A stretch of 64,000 nt of DNA from Streptosporangium lutulentum (GTDB taxonomy: Bacteria > Actinomycetota > Actinomycetes > Streptosporangiales > Streptosporangiaceae). Under the pieces are notes generated by a model that worked only from the letters and a program-made list of their open reading frames with translations, was not told the DNA's origin and did not search any database. Both the position numbers and the translations under genes were made by a program. Below are positions 51,938-60,186 of this stretch, one piece after another. How positions within the stretch are numbered: position 1 is the first letter of the stretch; each line of letters begins with the position of its first letter. Where the stretch lies: NCBI RefSeq assembly GCF_030811455.1, contig NZ_JAUSQU010000001.1, positions 8,370,001 to 8,434,000 of the forward strand. Direction: 5' to 3'.

Positions 51938-52948
51938 ATGCGACACCCCCGCACCCGCCGTTTCCCGGCGACGCTGAAAGCGACCGCGCTGACGACCTCC
52001 ATCCTGCTGGGCGGTACCGCCTGCGGTCCGGCCACCACCTCGGCCGCCGGCCACGCGATCCCGCGAACCGGGACGGCCGGGATCGGGATGACGAACGGGC
52101 AGGTGGTCCTTGACGACCTCCGGACGCCGGCGCCCGGCGAGGCCGAGGCCCGCCGGCGGCTGCGCGCGCTGGAGACGTCCTACAAGGGCCGCATCGGTGT
52201 GTACGCCCTCGACACGGCCACCGGAAAGACGATCACGTACCGGTCGGGCGAACGCTTCCCGCTGCTGTCCACCTTCAAGGCCTCGGCGGCCGCCGCGGTG
52301 CTGCACAAGGCACGCACGTCGGACCCGGGGCTGATGGACAGGGTCATCCACTGGAAGCGGAGCGAGGTGAAGGCGAACTCGCCGGTCACCGAGAAGCACG
52401 TGGAGGACGGGCTGACCGTCGCCCGGCTGTGCGAGGCGGCCATCACCCAGAGCGACAACACCGCGGGCAACATGCTGCTGAAGCAGATCGGCGGACCAGC
52501 GGGGCTGACCCGATACCTCCGCACGTTGAAGGACCCGGTCTCGCACCTGGACCGCTGGGAGACCGAGCTCAACGACTGGACCCCCAAGGAGAGGCGGGAC
52601 ACCACCACCCCCGCGGCCATGGGCCGGAACCTGCACAGGCTCACGGTCGGCACCGCGCTCGACGCCAAGGACCGGGCGCGGCTGAACGGCTGGCTGATCG
52701 CGAACAAGACCGGCGGCGAGCGCATCCGCGCCGGGCTGCCCAAGACCTGGATCGTCGGCGACAAAACCGGCACCACCTCGTTCTACGGGGCGGCCAACGA
52801 CATCGCCGTCGTCTGGCCGGCCAAGGGCGCCGCACCTCTGATCATGTCCATCTACACCAACCGGCGGGCCGCCGGCGCCCTGAACGACAACAAGGTCATC
52901 GCCGACACCGCCGCCATCCTCGCGCGGGGCCTCGGCAGGCTTTCCTGA
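51938..52948 (+). CDS. Class A beta-lactamase (lipoprotein-type signal)
   Basis: 336 residues from ATG 51938, with GAGGACAGG upstream. Signal with lipobox LLGGTAC, so probably membrane-anchored outside the cell. Class A motifs: active-site STFK in FPLLSTFKASAAAAV, SDN in ITQSDNTAGNMLL, Glu in WETELNDWTPKERRDTTTPA (omega loop), KTG in VGDKTGTTSFYGAANDIAVV. All catalytic residues are intact, so it should hydrolyse beta-lactams. A perfect operator lies upstream, which suggests induced or repressed expression. Convergent with ROK gene, 40 bases apart. Confidence 0.95.
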   Translation: MRHPRTRRFPATLKATALTTSILLGGTACGPATTSAAGHAIPRTGTAGIGMTNGQVVLDDLRTPAPGEAEARRRLRALETSYKGRIGVYALDTATGKTITYRSGERFPLLSTFKASAAAAVLHKARTSDPGLMDRVIHWKRSEVKANSPVTEKHVEDGLTVARLCEAAITQSDNTAGNMLLKQIGGPAGLTRYLRTLKDPVSHLDRWETELNDWTPKERRDTTTPAAMGRNLHRLTVGTALDAKDRARLNGWLIANKTGGERIRAGLPKTWIVGDKTGTTSFYGAANDIAVVWPAKGAAPLIMSIYTNRRAAGALNDNKVIADTAAILARGLGRLS

Positions 52949-52988
52949 CGTCCGGCTCGTACGGCGTCCGGAAGAGGATCCGCGGTGC

Positions 52989-54131
52989 TCAGCTCAGTAC
53001 GGTGTCCAGGAGCAGGGACCCGGCGCCGAGCAGTGCCGCGTCCGGGCCCGAGCGTGTGACGGAGATCTCCAGGTCGCGGGTGGCCAGGGGCAGGCAGCGT
53101 TCGTAGACGGCGCCGCGGATCGCCGAGATCAGTGGTTCGGCGGTGGACAGACTGCCGCCGACCACGATGGCGTCGGGGTTGAGGAAGTTGACCAGGACGG
53201 TGAGCACCTCGCCGATGAGACGCCCCGCGTTTCTGACCAGGGCGGTGGCCTCGGGCACCCCGTCGTCGACGAGGGCGACGAGTTCGGCGGGCCGCCGTAC
53301 GGCGATGCCCTGCTCGGCCAGGGCGCCCATCAGCGCGGCGCCGCTCGCGTAGGCCTCCAGGCAGTCGGGGTGGCCGCAGGAACACATGACGGAGGAGTCG
53401 GTCCTGACCCGGACGTGGCTGATGTCGCCGGCCGCGCCGCGCCCCCGGTGCAGGCGGCCGTCGACGATGACCCCGCATCCGATGCCGCTGCCGGCCTTCA
53501 GCACCATGAGGTTGTCGCAGCCGGGCCACGCGCGTGCCTCGCCGACGGCCAGGAGGTTGGCGTCGTTCTCGACGAGCACCGGCAGGTCGTAGCGGGCGCC
53601 GAGATACTCGGCGACGGGGAAGTTGTTCCAGCCGGGCATGCGCGAGGGGGACACCACGCGACCGCTGGCGGGGTCCACGGGACCGGGGATGCCGGTGCCG
53701 ACCCCGCGAAGGGGGGCGCCGGGTGGGCCGTGGGCCAGGAGCAGCTCGTCGAACGAGGCCGCCATCCAGTCGAGGGTCGCCTCGGGGCCCAGCGCGATGT
53801 CGCAGGGGCGTTCCTCGATGATCAGCGGGGTGCCGTTGAGGTCGAGCAGGCCCAGCCGGGCGTGGTGCGCCCCGAGGTCGGCCACCGCGAGCAGTCCGGA
53901 GGTGGGGCTGATCCGCAGCCGCCGTGGCCGCCGCCCGCCACGTGAGGTGCCCGACCCCTCCTCGACCAGCAGGCCGGTGTCGATCAGTTCCTCGACCCGC
54001 AGGGACACACTCGACGCCGCCAGGCCCGTCAGCCGGGCCAGCTCGGCGCGCGACTCGGCGTGGCCGGTGGCGATGAGGCGCAGAAGATCGCCCTGTGCCC
54101 CCCGCACGGACAGCCTCTCTTTGCCTGACAT
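52989..54131 (-). CDS. ROK-family transcriptional regulator
   Basis: 380 residues from ATG 54131; 14 codons further up are also open. N-terminal winged helix (LRLIATGHAESRAELARLTG, AASSVSLRVEELIDTGLLVE), then ROK domain: VGTGIPGPVDPASGRVVSPS, PVLVENDANLLAVGEARAWP, GSGIGCGVIVDGRLHRGRGA, and the zinc motif CSCGHPDCLEAYASG with its three Cys. Glucokinase-like signature intact, yet it acts as a repressor bound to sugar or similar ligand. Divergent from the ABC importer operon at 54271, the likely target. A palindrome at 54212 lies between. Confidence 0.92.
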   Translation of the reverse strand: MSGKERLSVRGAQGDLLRLIATGHAESRAELARLTGLAASSVSLRVEELIDTGLLVEEGSGTSRGGRRPRRLRISPTSGLLAVADLGAHHARLGLLDLNGTPLIIEERPCDIALGPEATLDWMAASFDELLLAHGPPGAPLRGVGTGIPGPVDPASGRVVSPSRMPGWNNFPVAEYLGARYDLPVLVENDANLLAVGEARAWPGCDNLMVLKAGSGIGCGVIVDGRLHRGRGAAGDISHVRVRTDSSVMCSCGHPDCLEAYASGAALMGALAEQGIAVRRPAELVALVDDGVPEATALVRNAGRLIGEVLTVLVNFLNPDAIVVGGSLSTAEPLISAIRGAVYERCLPLATRDLEISVTRSGPDAALLGAGSLLLDTVLS

Positions 54132-54211
54132 GGACAGAGGAATACCACGTCTGTACTTACTACAGCAATCCATTGACTTACAGCGGAATCATCCATTACC
54201 TTCCGGTTTGT

Positions 54212-54225
54212 CTTCGATATCGAAG
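54212..54225. promoter_or_regulatory. Palindrome between ROK and importer genes
   Basis: CTTCGATATCGAAG is perfect over 14 bp. Outer ATTACC (54195) and GGTAAT (54232) add a looser symmetry. It sits in the 139-base divergent spacer, so it is a candidate ROK operator. Confidence 0.5.
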
Positions 54226-54270
54226 GAAGACGGTAATAACTCAGGCTGATCACAAAGGATGGTGGGCCCG

Positions 54271-55194
54271 ATGGTGTCCCTGAAGCGGATGGCCGCTGTC
54301 GCCGCCGTGTCGCTGGTCGGCCTCTCGGCCTGCGCCGGCACGGATTCGGGCAGCTCAGCGGTGCCGGGCGCGGCCACGAGCGGCGGTAACGACCTGCTTG
54401 CCGGTGCGCCGGTGGCGGCCGCCACCGACATCCTGCCCGGCTCCACGATGGAGAAGATCAAGAAGCGCGGCGAGCTGATCGTCGGCGGGTCGCTCGACGC
54501 TCCGCTGCTGTCGCAGCAGAACCCGGTGACCGGCGAGATCGAGGGCTTCGACGCCGACATGGGCAAGGCGCTCGCCAAGTACATCATCGGCGAGCCCAAG
54601 GTGAAGATCGTCAACGCGGCGTCGGAGACGCGCGAGGCGCTGCTGAGCAACGGCACCGTGGACGTCGTCCTCCAGACCTACACGATCACGCCGGAGCGGG
54701 CCGAGCAGGTCGCCTTCGCCGGGCCGTACTACTCCTCGGGCCTGACCATCGCGGTCAAGAAGGGCGCGACGGGGATCACCAAGCCGGAGGACCTGAACGG
54801 CAAGACCGTCATCGCCGGAGCCAACACCCCGGCCATTCCGGCGATCAAGAAGCTCGCCCCGCAGGCGGAGATCGTGACGTTCGGCAGCGACCCCGAGTGC
54901 ATGCAGGCGCTCAAGCAGGACCGCGGCGTCGCCTACGTCCAGGACGAGACGCTCCTGATCGCCAACGCCCAGAAGGACCCGTCGATCCAGATCATCGGCT
55001 CGCCGTTCACGAGCGACCCGTACGGCATCGGCCTCAAGCACGGCGACGAGCAGTTCAAGAAGTTCGTCAACGACTGGCTGGTGAAGATCCAGGGCGACGG
55101 CCTCTGGCAGAAGACCTGGAAGAACTCCCTCGGCACGGTCGTGCAGGGCGAGGCTCCCACCCCGCCGCAGATCGGATCGGTTCCGGGGTCCTGA
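54271..55194 (+). CDS. Glutamate-type ABC importer, substrate-binding lipoprotein
   Basis: 307 residues from ATG 54271, with AAAGGA eleven bases upstream. Lipobox LVGLSAC at about residue 20 anchors it to the membrane. Periplasmic-binding-protein family 3 fold: KIKKRGELIVGGSLDAPLLS, GEIEGFDADMGKALAKYIIG, ALLSNGTVDVVLQTYTITPE, RAEQVAFAGPYYSSGLTIAV (typical of GluB/ArtI proteins), DLNGKTVIAGANTPAIPAIK, and C-terminal YGIGLKHGDEQFKKFVNDWL. It binds a polar amino acid outside the cell. The permease starts within its stop (TGATG). Confidence 0.93.
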   Translation: MVSLKRMAAVAAVSLVGLSACAGTDSGSSAVPGAATSGGNDLLAGAPVAAATDILPGSTMEKIKKRGELIVGGSLDAPLLSQQNPVTGEIEGFDADMGKALAKYIIGEPKVKIVNAASETREALLSNGTVDVVLQTYTITPERAEQVAFAGPYYSSGLTIAVKKGATGITKPEDLNGKTVIAGANTPAIPAIKKLAPQAEIVTFGSDPECMQALKQDRGVAYVQDETLLIANAQKDPSIQIIGSPFTSDPYGIGLKHGDEQFKKFVNDWLVKIQGDGLWQKTWKNSLGTVVQGEAPTPPQIGSVPGS

Positions 55195-55838
55195 TGTCCG
55201 CCTTCCTGGATCACCTGCCCGAGTTCTGGGAAGGACTGATCGTGACGCTCCAGCTGATCGCGGCGTCGTTCGCCGGCGCCGTGGTCGTGGGGTTCGTGAT
55301 CACCGCCATGAGGGTCAGCCCGGTCGGCGTCCTGCGCGGGATCGGCACGGCCTACGTGGAGACCTTCCAGAACCTGCCCCTCCTCGTGCTGCTCGTGCTG
55401 GCCGTCTTCGGCCTGCCGGAGATCGGGATCAAGGCGAGCCTGCTGGTGACGGCCGTCGTGGTCATCGCGCTCTACGAGGCGGCCTACATCGCCGAGGCGC
55501 TGCGGTCCGGCGTCAACTCGATCGCGGTGGGACAGGGCGAGGCGGCCCGGGCACTCGGCCTGACCTTCGGCCAGTCCCTGCGTCACGTGGTCCTGCCGCA
55601 GGCGCTGCGCACGGTGATCCAGCCGATGGGCAACATCTTCATCGCACTGACCATGAACACCGCGCTCGCCGGCGCGGTCGGGGTGGTCGACCTGACCGCC
55701 GCCGCGAACCGGGTGAACCTCATGGAGGCCCAGCCCATTCCGATCTTCGTCGGGGCGGGCCTGGCCTACGCGCTGATCGCCGCCTGCGTCGGGCTCGTCA
55801 CCGGGCGGCTCGAACGACGGCTGGTGATGGTCCGATGA
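55194..55838 (+). CDS. Amino acid ABC transporter permease (GluC-like)
   Basis: 214 residues from ATG 55194, overlapping the binding protein stop. Four to five membrane helices, beginning FWEGLIVTLQLIAASFAGAV. The ABC permease EAA motif is EALRSGVNSIAVGQGEAARA, followed by LGLTFGQSLRHVVLPQALR. Pairs with the second permease at 55900; together they form the membrane channel of a polar amino acid importer. The end of this gene is partly duplicated just downstream. Confidence 0.93.
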   Translation: MSAFLDHLPEFWEGLIVTLQLIAASFAGAVVVGFVITAMRVSPVGVLRGIGTAYVETFQNLPLLVLLVLAVFGLPEIGIKASLLVTAVVVIALYEAAYIAEALRSGVNSIAVGQGEAARALGLTFGQSLRHVVLPQALRTVIQPMGNIFIALTMNTALAGAVGVVDLTAAANRVNLMEAQPIPIFVGAGLAYALIAACVGLVTGRLERRLVMVR

Positions 55839-55903
55839 CCTTCGACCGAGGGCCGATGCCGGTCCCGACGACCCTCGAACGACGGCCGGTGATGCTCCGA
55901 TGA
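55809..55903 (+). repeat. 30-bp duplication at permease junction
   Basis: 55809-55838 and 55874-55903 match at 28 of 30 positions (both near CTCGAACGACGG then GGTGATG, TCCGATGA). The second copy supplies the start of the second permease gene. A third, degenerate unit lies between them. Confidence 0.8.
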
Positions 55904-56724
55904 GCAGCCTGCTCTTCGACGAGCCGGGCCCGCGCGCCCGCCGCAGGATCCGGATCGCGACCGTGGTGGGGGCGGTCGCGGTGCTCGGCCTGCTGGCGCT
56001 GGCCGTACGCCAGTTCGCGGCCAACGGCCAGCTCGACGCCGACCGCTGGCAGCCGTACGCGACGTGGCCGATGTGGCGCTACCTGCTGAACGGGCTCTGG
56101 TCCACCGCGCTGGCGGCGGTGGTCTCGGCCGCGCTCTCGATGGCGGCCGGGCTGGCGCTGGCCCTCGGACGGCTGTCGCGGCGCCGGTGGGTGCGCGTGC
56201 CCGCCGCCACGTACGTGGAGGTCGTGCGGACCGTCCCGGCGCTGCTGCTGGTCTACGTCGTGCTGTTCGCGCTGCCCCGGTACGGGCTGGATCTGCCGCT
56301 GTTCTGGAAGCTCGTGGTGCCGCTGTCGGTCTCGAACGCCGCGGCCTTCGCGGAGATCTTCCGGGCCGGGATCGGATCCATCGAGCGCGGCCAGAGCGAG
56401 GCGGGCCTCGCGGTCGGCCTCACCTACGGCCGGACCATGCGCCTGATCGTGCTGCCGCAGGCGGCCCGGCGGGTGCTGCCCTCGATCGTCAGCCAGTCGG
56501 TCGGCCTGCTGAAGGACACCTCGCTCGGCTTCGTGGTCAGCTACGCGGAGCTGCTGTACAGCGGCAAGGTCCTGGCGACCTACAACGGCCTGCTCATCCA
56601 GACCTACATCGTCGTCGCGCTGACCTACCTGGTGGTCAACGCGTCCCTGTCCAAGCTCGCCCGCGTCCTCGAAGCGCGCACCCCCCAGGCCCGCCGGCCG
56701 CGAAGGAGACTCATCCGTGCCTGA
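55900..56724 (+). CDS. Amino acid ABC transporter permease (GluD-like)
   Basis: 274 residues from ATG 55900. N-terminal helix VVGAVAVLGLLALAVRQFAA, then permease core with EAA loop EIFRAGIGSIERGQSEAGLA followed by VGLTYGRTMRLIVLPQAARR. Typical of GluD, which carries extra N-terminal sequence compared with GluC. The basic C-terminus (ARRPRRRLIRA) overlaps the start of a 26-codon frame. No ABC ATPase gene follows, so the transporter must borrow one encoded elsewhere. Confidence 0.93.
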   Translation: MSSLLFDEPGPRARRRIRIATVVGAVAVLGLLALAVRQFAANGQLDADRWQPYATWPMWRYLLNGLWSTALAAVVSAALSMAAGLALALGRLSRRRWVRVPAATYVEVVRTVPALLLVYVVLFALPRYGLDLPLFWKLVVPLSVSNAAAFAEIFRAGIGSIERGQSEAGLAVGLTYGRTMRLIVLPQAARRVLPSIVSQSVGLLKDTSLGFVVSYAELLYSGKVLATYNGLLIQTYIVVALTYLVVNASLSKLARVLEARTPQARRPRRRLIRA

Positions 56725-56797
56725 GCCCGCTTCCCTCGTCGAGGGACGTGCCGGATTCATCGGGCGCGCGGCGGCGGTCATCGACGCGAACCCGTGA
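56717..56797 (+). pseudogene. Short ORF, probably truncated gene after permease
   Basis: GTG at 56717 has a strong AAGGAG eight bases upstream and overlaps the permease stop by eight bases, which is how a genuine next operon gene would start. It encodes only 26 residues (EPASLVEGRAGFIGRAAAVI within them) and a TGA at 56795. The frame beyond the stop stays protein-like for about a dozen codons (VTAVVAPAVLQV), then becomes Arg/Gly-rich. This fits a gene ended by a nonsense mutation or deletion. A genuine short peptide cannot be excluded. Confidence 0.35.
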
Positions 56798-56914
56798 GTC
56801 ACGGCCGTGGTCGCGCCCGCCGTACTCCAGGTGAGGGCGGGGCGGCGGAGGCCGCGAACGTCCGGTGCCGGGCGGGGGTGTCCCGGTCGGTGAGATCCAT
56901 GTTGTGGAGGAAAA

Positions 56915-57661
56915 ATGAGCCTTACCTATGAGATCTGCATTGACAGTACGGCGGGCGCGCTGGCGGCCGAGCAGGCGGGGGCGAACCGGGTCGAGCTGTG
57001 CTCGGCGCTCTTCGACGGCGGGCTCACCCCGACCCTCGGCACCGTCGAGGCGACCCTCGCGGCGGTCACGGCGATCCGCGTCCACGCGATCATCCGTCCT
57101 CGCGGCGGTGACTTCATCTACGACGAGTACGAGATCGCGGCCATGGAGCGCGACATCGCCACCATCAGGGACGCGGGCGCGCAGGGCGTGGTGATCGGGG
57201 TGCTGACACCGTCGGGTGAGGTGGACGTCGAGGTGGCCAAGCGGCTCATCGACGCGGCAGGAGGGCTCTCGATCACCTTCCACCGGGCCTTCGACATGAC
57301 CGCCGACCCGTTCGCCGCCCTGGAGACGCTCGTCTCACTCGGCGTCGACCGGGTCCTCACCTCCGGCCAGGACGTCACGGCGCTTGAGGGCGCGCCGCTG
57401 ATCGCCTCCCTGGTCGAGCAGGCACAGGACCGCATCGTCATCATGCCCGGCGGCGGGATCACCCCCCGCAACGTCGGTCGCGTGGTCGAGGCGACGGGGG
57501 TCAAGGAGATCCACTTCGCGGCGCTGGTGGACGCGCCCAGCCCCGCCGTCCACCGCAACCCCCGCCCCTTCATGGGCGGCGAGCTGCGCCGGCCCGAGTA
57601 CGCCCGCCTGGTCACCTCGCCGGGCCTGGTCTACGAGGTGATCGCCGCCTCCGGCGCCTGA
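56915..57661 (+). CDS. cutC: CutC-family protein (copper homeostasis protein)
   Basis: 248 residues from ATG 56915, with GGAGG four bases upstream. TIM-barrel CutC sequence: YEICIDSTAGALAAEQAGAN, RVELCSALFDGGLTPTLGTV, IIRPRGGDFIYDEYEIAAME, FHRAFDMTADPFAALETLV, GVDRVLTSGQDVTALEGAPL, IVIMPGGGITPRNVGRVVEA, HRNPRPFMGG. All are hallmarks of the family. The role in copper handling came from E. coli genetics and is disputed; the reaction is not known. Follows the importer operon by 117 bases and is closed by a hairpin. Confidence 0.94.
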   Translation: MSLTYEICIDSTAGALAAEQAGANRVELCSALFDGGLTPTLGTVEATLAAVTAIRVHAIIRPRGGDFIYDEYEIAAMERDIATIRDAGAQGVVIGVLTPSGEVDVEVAKRLIDAAGGLSITFHRAFDMTADPFAALETLVSLGVDRVLTSGQDVTALEGAPLIASLVEQAQDRIVIMPGGGITPRNVGRVVEATGVKEIHFAALVDAPSPAVHRNPRPFMGGELRRPEYARLVTSPGLVYEVIAASGA

Positions 57662-57676
57662 GGGCCACGCGCACGC

Positions 57677-57708
57677 CCTGCCCGCTCGGTAAGCACCGCG
57701 CGGGCAGG
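57677..57708. terminator. Hairpin between convergent cutC and 57755 gene
   Basis: CCTGCCCGC / GCGGGCAGG perfect 9-bp stem; the loop has an inner CGGT-AAGC-ACCG hairpin. 16 bases after the cutC stop. Confidence 0.75.
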
Positions 57709-57754
57709 TGGAGTCCGGGACTTCAAGCGTGTGCCGCTGTGTCAGGACACTCGC

Positions 57755-58990
57755 TCACCGGATCCTCGTGAGGTCGATGATCACGTATTCGCCCTTGACC
57801 GGGTAGGACACCAGGCGGTCGTCACCCATGCCGAGCTGCACGCTGACCGACTGGCCCTTGGCGTCGGGAGGGGGCAGGCCCAGGTCGCCGGACTTTCCGG
57901 TGACCAGGTCGATCAGGTACTGGCCATCCCGCGGCCTGGGCATGTCGACGGTTTGGAAGCGATCGGCGCCCAGTCCCATAAATGCGGAACCGGGCAGGTC
58001 TCGTTCCTGCGAGCCGTCCCGCAGCCGGTGGAAGGACGGGCCCTCGGACCTGTTGCCGATGCAGGTCGTCACGCCGCAGCGTACGTCCTGCTCGCCCGGC
58101 CGGACGACCGCCTTGCTCGTCTCACCGGTCTCGACGTTGAGCAGGTCCTCGAAGCTCGTCTCATGGTTCGGTGTGTACTCACCCGGCGTGCCCACCCAGG
58201 GCCAGCGCAGGATGTGATGTCTGCCGGCGCCCGCGACAGGCTCCACCGTCCCGCCCCCGAGGGGGACCGTGAAGACCCCGCCTTCGAGAACGGAGAAGGC
58301 CAGCTTGTCGCCGACCACGGTGAGGCGGTCTCCGCCTCCCTTGACCGGGGCGGCCGTGTCGACGGCCGTGGGCCGCCCGCCCGAGATCGGGACCGACCAG
58401 AACTCCGTGACCCTGCCGCCGTCGACCACCTTGATGGTCTTCCAGATGATCCGCCCGGCGCCCGCCGTGTAACCGTCGGCGAAGACCCCCTTCGGCGTGC
58501 GGATATCGGCGATCTTGCGAACCCGGCCGCCGTCCAGATCGTAGGCGTAGATCGCGTCGGCCTTCTCGAAGCTCTCCCAGGTCTCCAGCAGCAGAGTGCG
58601 GTCGTCGATGAAGATCCGCGGATGGTACTTGCGGATGCCGGGCAGCTTGGACGGGATCTTCCAGACCGCCTGCGGCCAGACCTTCTCGATGGGCTCGGGG
58701 GGCACGAACGCCTGCTCGCGGGAGGGAGACGGCGTCGCGGTCACGGAGCTCGGTGCCTGGGTCGGATTCACGACCAGAGGGGCGGGGTCGCCGCCGGCGC
58801 CGCGCACCGCCACCACTGCCCCGCTCGCCACCACCGCGACCGCGACGGCCGCGACCAGGGTCTGCACGCGGGTTCTGCGCCGCAGGGAGTGGGCCCTGAC
58901 CTGTACGGACAGGCTGCTCGGTGCGTGCGGTGCGCGCTGGGAGGCGTGACCGAGAGTCCGGCGAAGAACGTCTTCCAGGTCGTCGTTCAT
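57755..58990 (-). CDS. Membrane protein with extracytoplasmic propeller-like domain, sigma partner
   Basis: 411 residues from ATG 58990, overlapping the sigma factor stop (ATGA). The cytoplasmic N-terminus (NDDLEDVLRRTLGHASQRAP) is about 40 residues, then one membrane helix (TLVAAVAVAVVASGAVVAV), then an extracytoplasmic domain with repeated short strands such as KYHPRIFIDDRTLLLETWES, DGGRVRKIADIRTPKGVFAD and GDRLTVVGDKLAFSVLEGGV, resembling a beta-propeller. Position and topology suit an anti-sigma or sensor for the SigE-like factor, common in actinomycetes, but no zinc-binding anti-sigma motif is seen. Cys pair in VRCGVTTCIGNRS may form a disulfide. Confidence 0.72.
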   Translation of the reverse strand: MNDDLEDVLRRTLGHASQRAPHAPSSLSVQVRAHSLRRRTRVQTLVAAVAVAVVASGAVVAVRGAGGDPAPLVVNPTQAPSSVTATPSPSREQAFVPPEPIEKVWPQAVWKIPSKLPGIRKYHPRIFIDDRTLLLETWESFEKADAIYAYDLDGGRVRKIADIRTPKGVFADGYTAGAGRIIWKTIKVVDGGRVTEFWSVPISGGRPTAVDTAAPVKGGGDRLTVVGDKLAFSVLEGGVFTVPLGGGTVEPVAGAGRHHILRWPWVGTPGEYTPNHETSFEDLLNVETGETSKAVVRPGEQDVRCGVTTCIGNRSEGPSFHRLRDGSQERDLPGSAFMGLGADRFQTVDMPRPRDGQYLIDLVTGKSGDLGLPPPDAKGQSVSVQLGMGDDRLVSYPVKGEYVIIDLTRIR

Positions 58991-59487
58991 AGGGCGCTCC
59001 CGTTGGTGGCGGTGGGGTGCGGGACGGCGGAGCGGAGCTTGTTCAGGCCGAGTGACGCGTGGCTGCGGACGGTCCCCCGGGAGATGCCGAGAACGTCGGC
59101 GATCTCCGCGTCGGTCAGCTGCTCGTAGTAGCGCAGGACGAGTACGGCTCGCTGCTTGCGGGGAAGTCCTTCGAGCGCCCGCCAGAGTCCCTGTTCCACC
59201 TCGGAGGGAAGCACGTCGAGATGCGATCCTTCCGGCAGGTCCCAGGTGAGCCGCTCGCGGCGGCGCAGCCGCCAGACGCCGATGTGCAGCCGAGCCATGA
59301 TCATTCTGGTGTAGCTCTCCGGATCGTGCTTGCGGCGCACCCGCGACCACGCGCGGTGCAGCCGGATCAGTGCCTCCTGGGTGAGATCGGCCGCGTCGTG
59401 GGGGTTGCCGCTGAGCACGTAGCCGTAGCGCAGCAACGCATTGGCCCGCTCGGCGACGAAGTCCGCGAAGCGGGGGTCGTCATCCAA
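58987..59487 (-). CDS. SigE-family ECF sigma factor
   Basis: 166 residues from ATG 59487. Region 2: RFADFVAERANALLRYGYVL, NPHDAADLTQEALIRLHRAW, KHDPESYTRMIMARLHIGVW. Region 4: RALEGLPRKQRAVLVLRYYE, QLTDAEIADVLGISRGTVRS, HASLGLNKLRSAV. This is the short SigE-like group (SigE70 family) of actinomycetes, each normally paired with a membrane protein encoded next, here at 57755 with a 4-base overlap. Confidence 0.93.
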   Translation of the reverse strand: MDDDPRFADFVAERANALLRYGYVLSGNPHDAADLTQEALIRLHRAWSRVRRKHDPESYTRMIMARLHIGVWRLRRRERLTWDLPEGSHLDVLPSEVEQGLWRALEGLPRKQRAVLVLRYYEQLTDAEIADVLGISRGTVRSHASLGLNKLRSAVPHPTATNGSAL

Positions 59488-59574
59488 TTGCCTTCGCCTT
59501 TCGTCGGTTCGTCACAACCCAGACGAACTCGGGGACGAAAGTGTTGAATCCCGATACGGCAGAGTTCAGCCGAC

Positions 59575-59673
59575 CAGGGCTCCGCGTCACGAGCGAGAGC
59601 GCACAAGGTGCCATGGCTCATGAGCGCGAGCGCACAAGCCGGTCAGGGCTCCGCGTCACGAGCGAGAGTGCAC
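59575..59673. repeat. 30-bp direct repeat with intermediate partial copy
   Basis: CAGGGCTCCGCGTCACGAGC and the following ten bases occur at 59575-59604 and 59644-59673 with one change, separated by 39 bases. A partial copy (GAGCGCGAGCGCACAAG) lies between at about 59622-59638. It fills the gap between the sigma gene and the acetyltransferase; no gene there. Confidence 0.8.
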
Positions 59674-59682
59674 GCGAAGGGC

Positions 59683-60186
59683 TCAGGAGATCACCGGACT
59701 GCGGCGCTCGATGAGGACGACGTCGCGCCAGACGCCGTGGTGGCGGCCGACGCGGATCCGGGTGCCGATCACGCGGAATCCGGCGCGCCGGTGCAGGGCG
59801 AGGCTGACGGCGTTCTCGGGGAAGATCCCTGACTGGATCGTCCAGATGCCCGCCGCCTCCGTGGAGGCGATCAGTGCCCGCAGGAGGGCGAGGCCCACCC
59901 CGCGGCCCCGGGCGTCGGGGTGGACGTAGACGGAGTGCTCGACGACACCGGCGTAGACGCACCGGCTGGAGACCGCGACCACCGCGCTCCAGCCCACGAC
60001 CCGCCCGTCGGCGTCGAGGGCGACATGCCGGTGGCCGGGCAGCTTGGTCGCGTCGAACTCCTCCCAGCCGGGGGCGGTGGTCTCGAAGGTCGCCTGCCCG
60101 CCGTCGATCCCGAGCCGGTAGATCGCCAGAACCCGCTCGGCGTGCTCGGTGCCCATCGGGACGACGCGAACGCCGGCGGCCGTCAT
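59683..60186 (-). CDS. GNAT acetyltransferase, phosphinothricin acetyltransferase-like
   Basis: 167 residues from ATG 60186, which has no clear ribosome site of its own and overlaps the stop of an upstream 21-codon frame (ATGA). Family features: IYRLGIDGGQATFETTAPGW, acetyl-CoA loop VYVHPDARGRGVGLALLRAL (R-G-x-G-x-G-x-A type), and the C-terminal PAT signature FPENAVSLALHRRAGFRVIG followed by RIRVGRHHGVWRDVVLIERR. Such enzymes acetylate phosphinothricin, methionine sulfoximine or sulfone and related amino acid analogues. True substrate here is not known. Confidence 0.88.
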   Translation of the reverse strand: MTAAGVRVVPMGTEHAERVLAIYRLGIDGGQATFETTAPGWEEFDATKLPGHRHVALDADGRVVGWSAVVAVSSRCVYAGVVEHSVYVHPDARGRGVGLALLRALIASTEAAGIWTIQSGIFPENAVSLALHRRAGFRVIGTRIRVGRHHGVWRDVVLIERRSPVIS

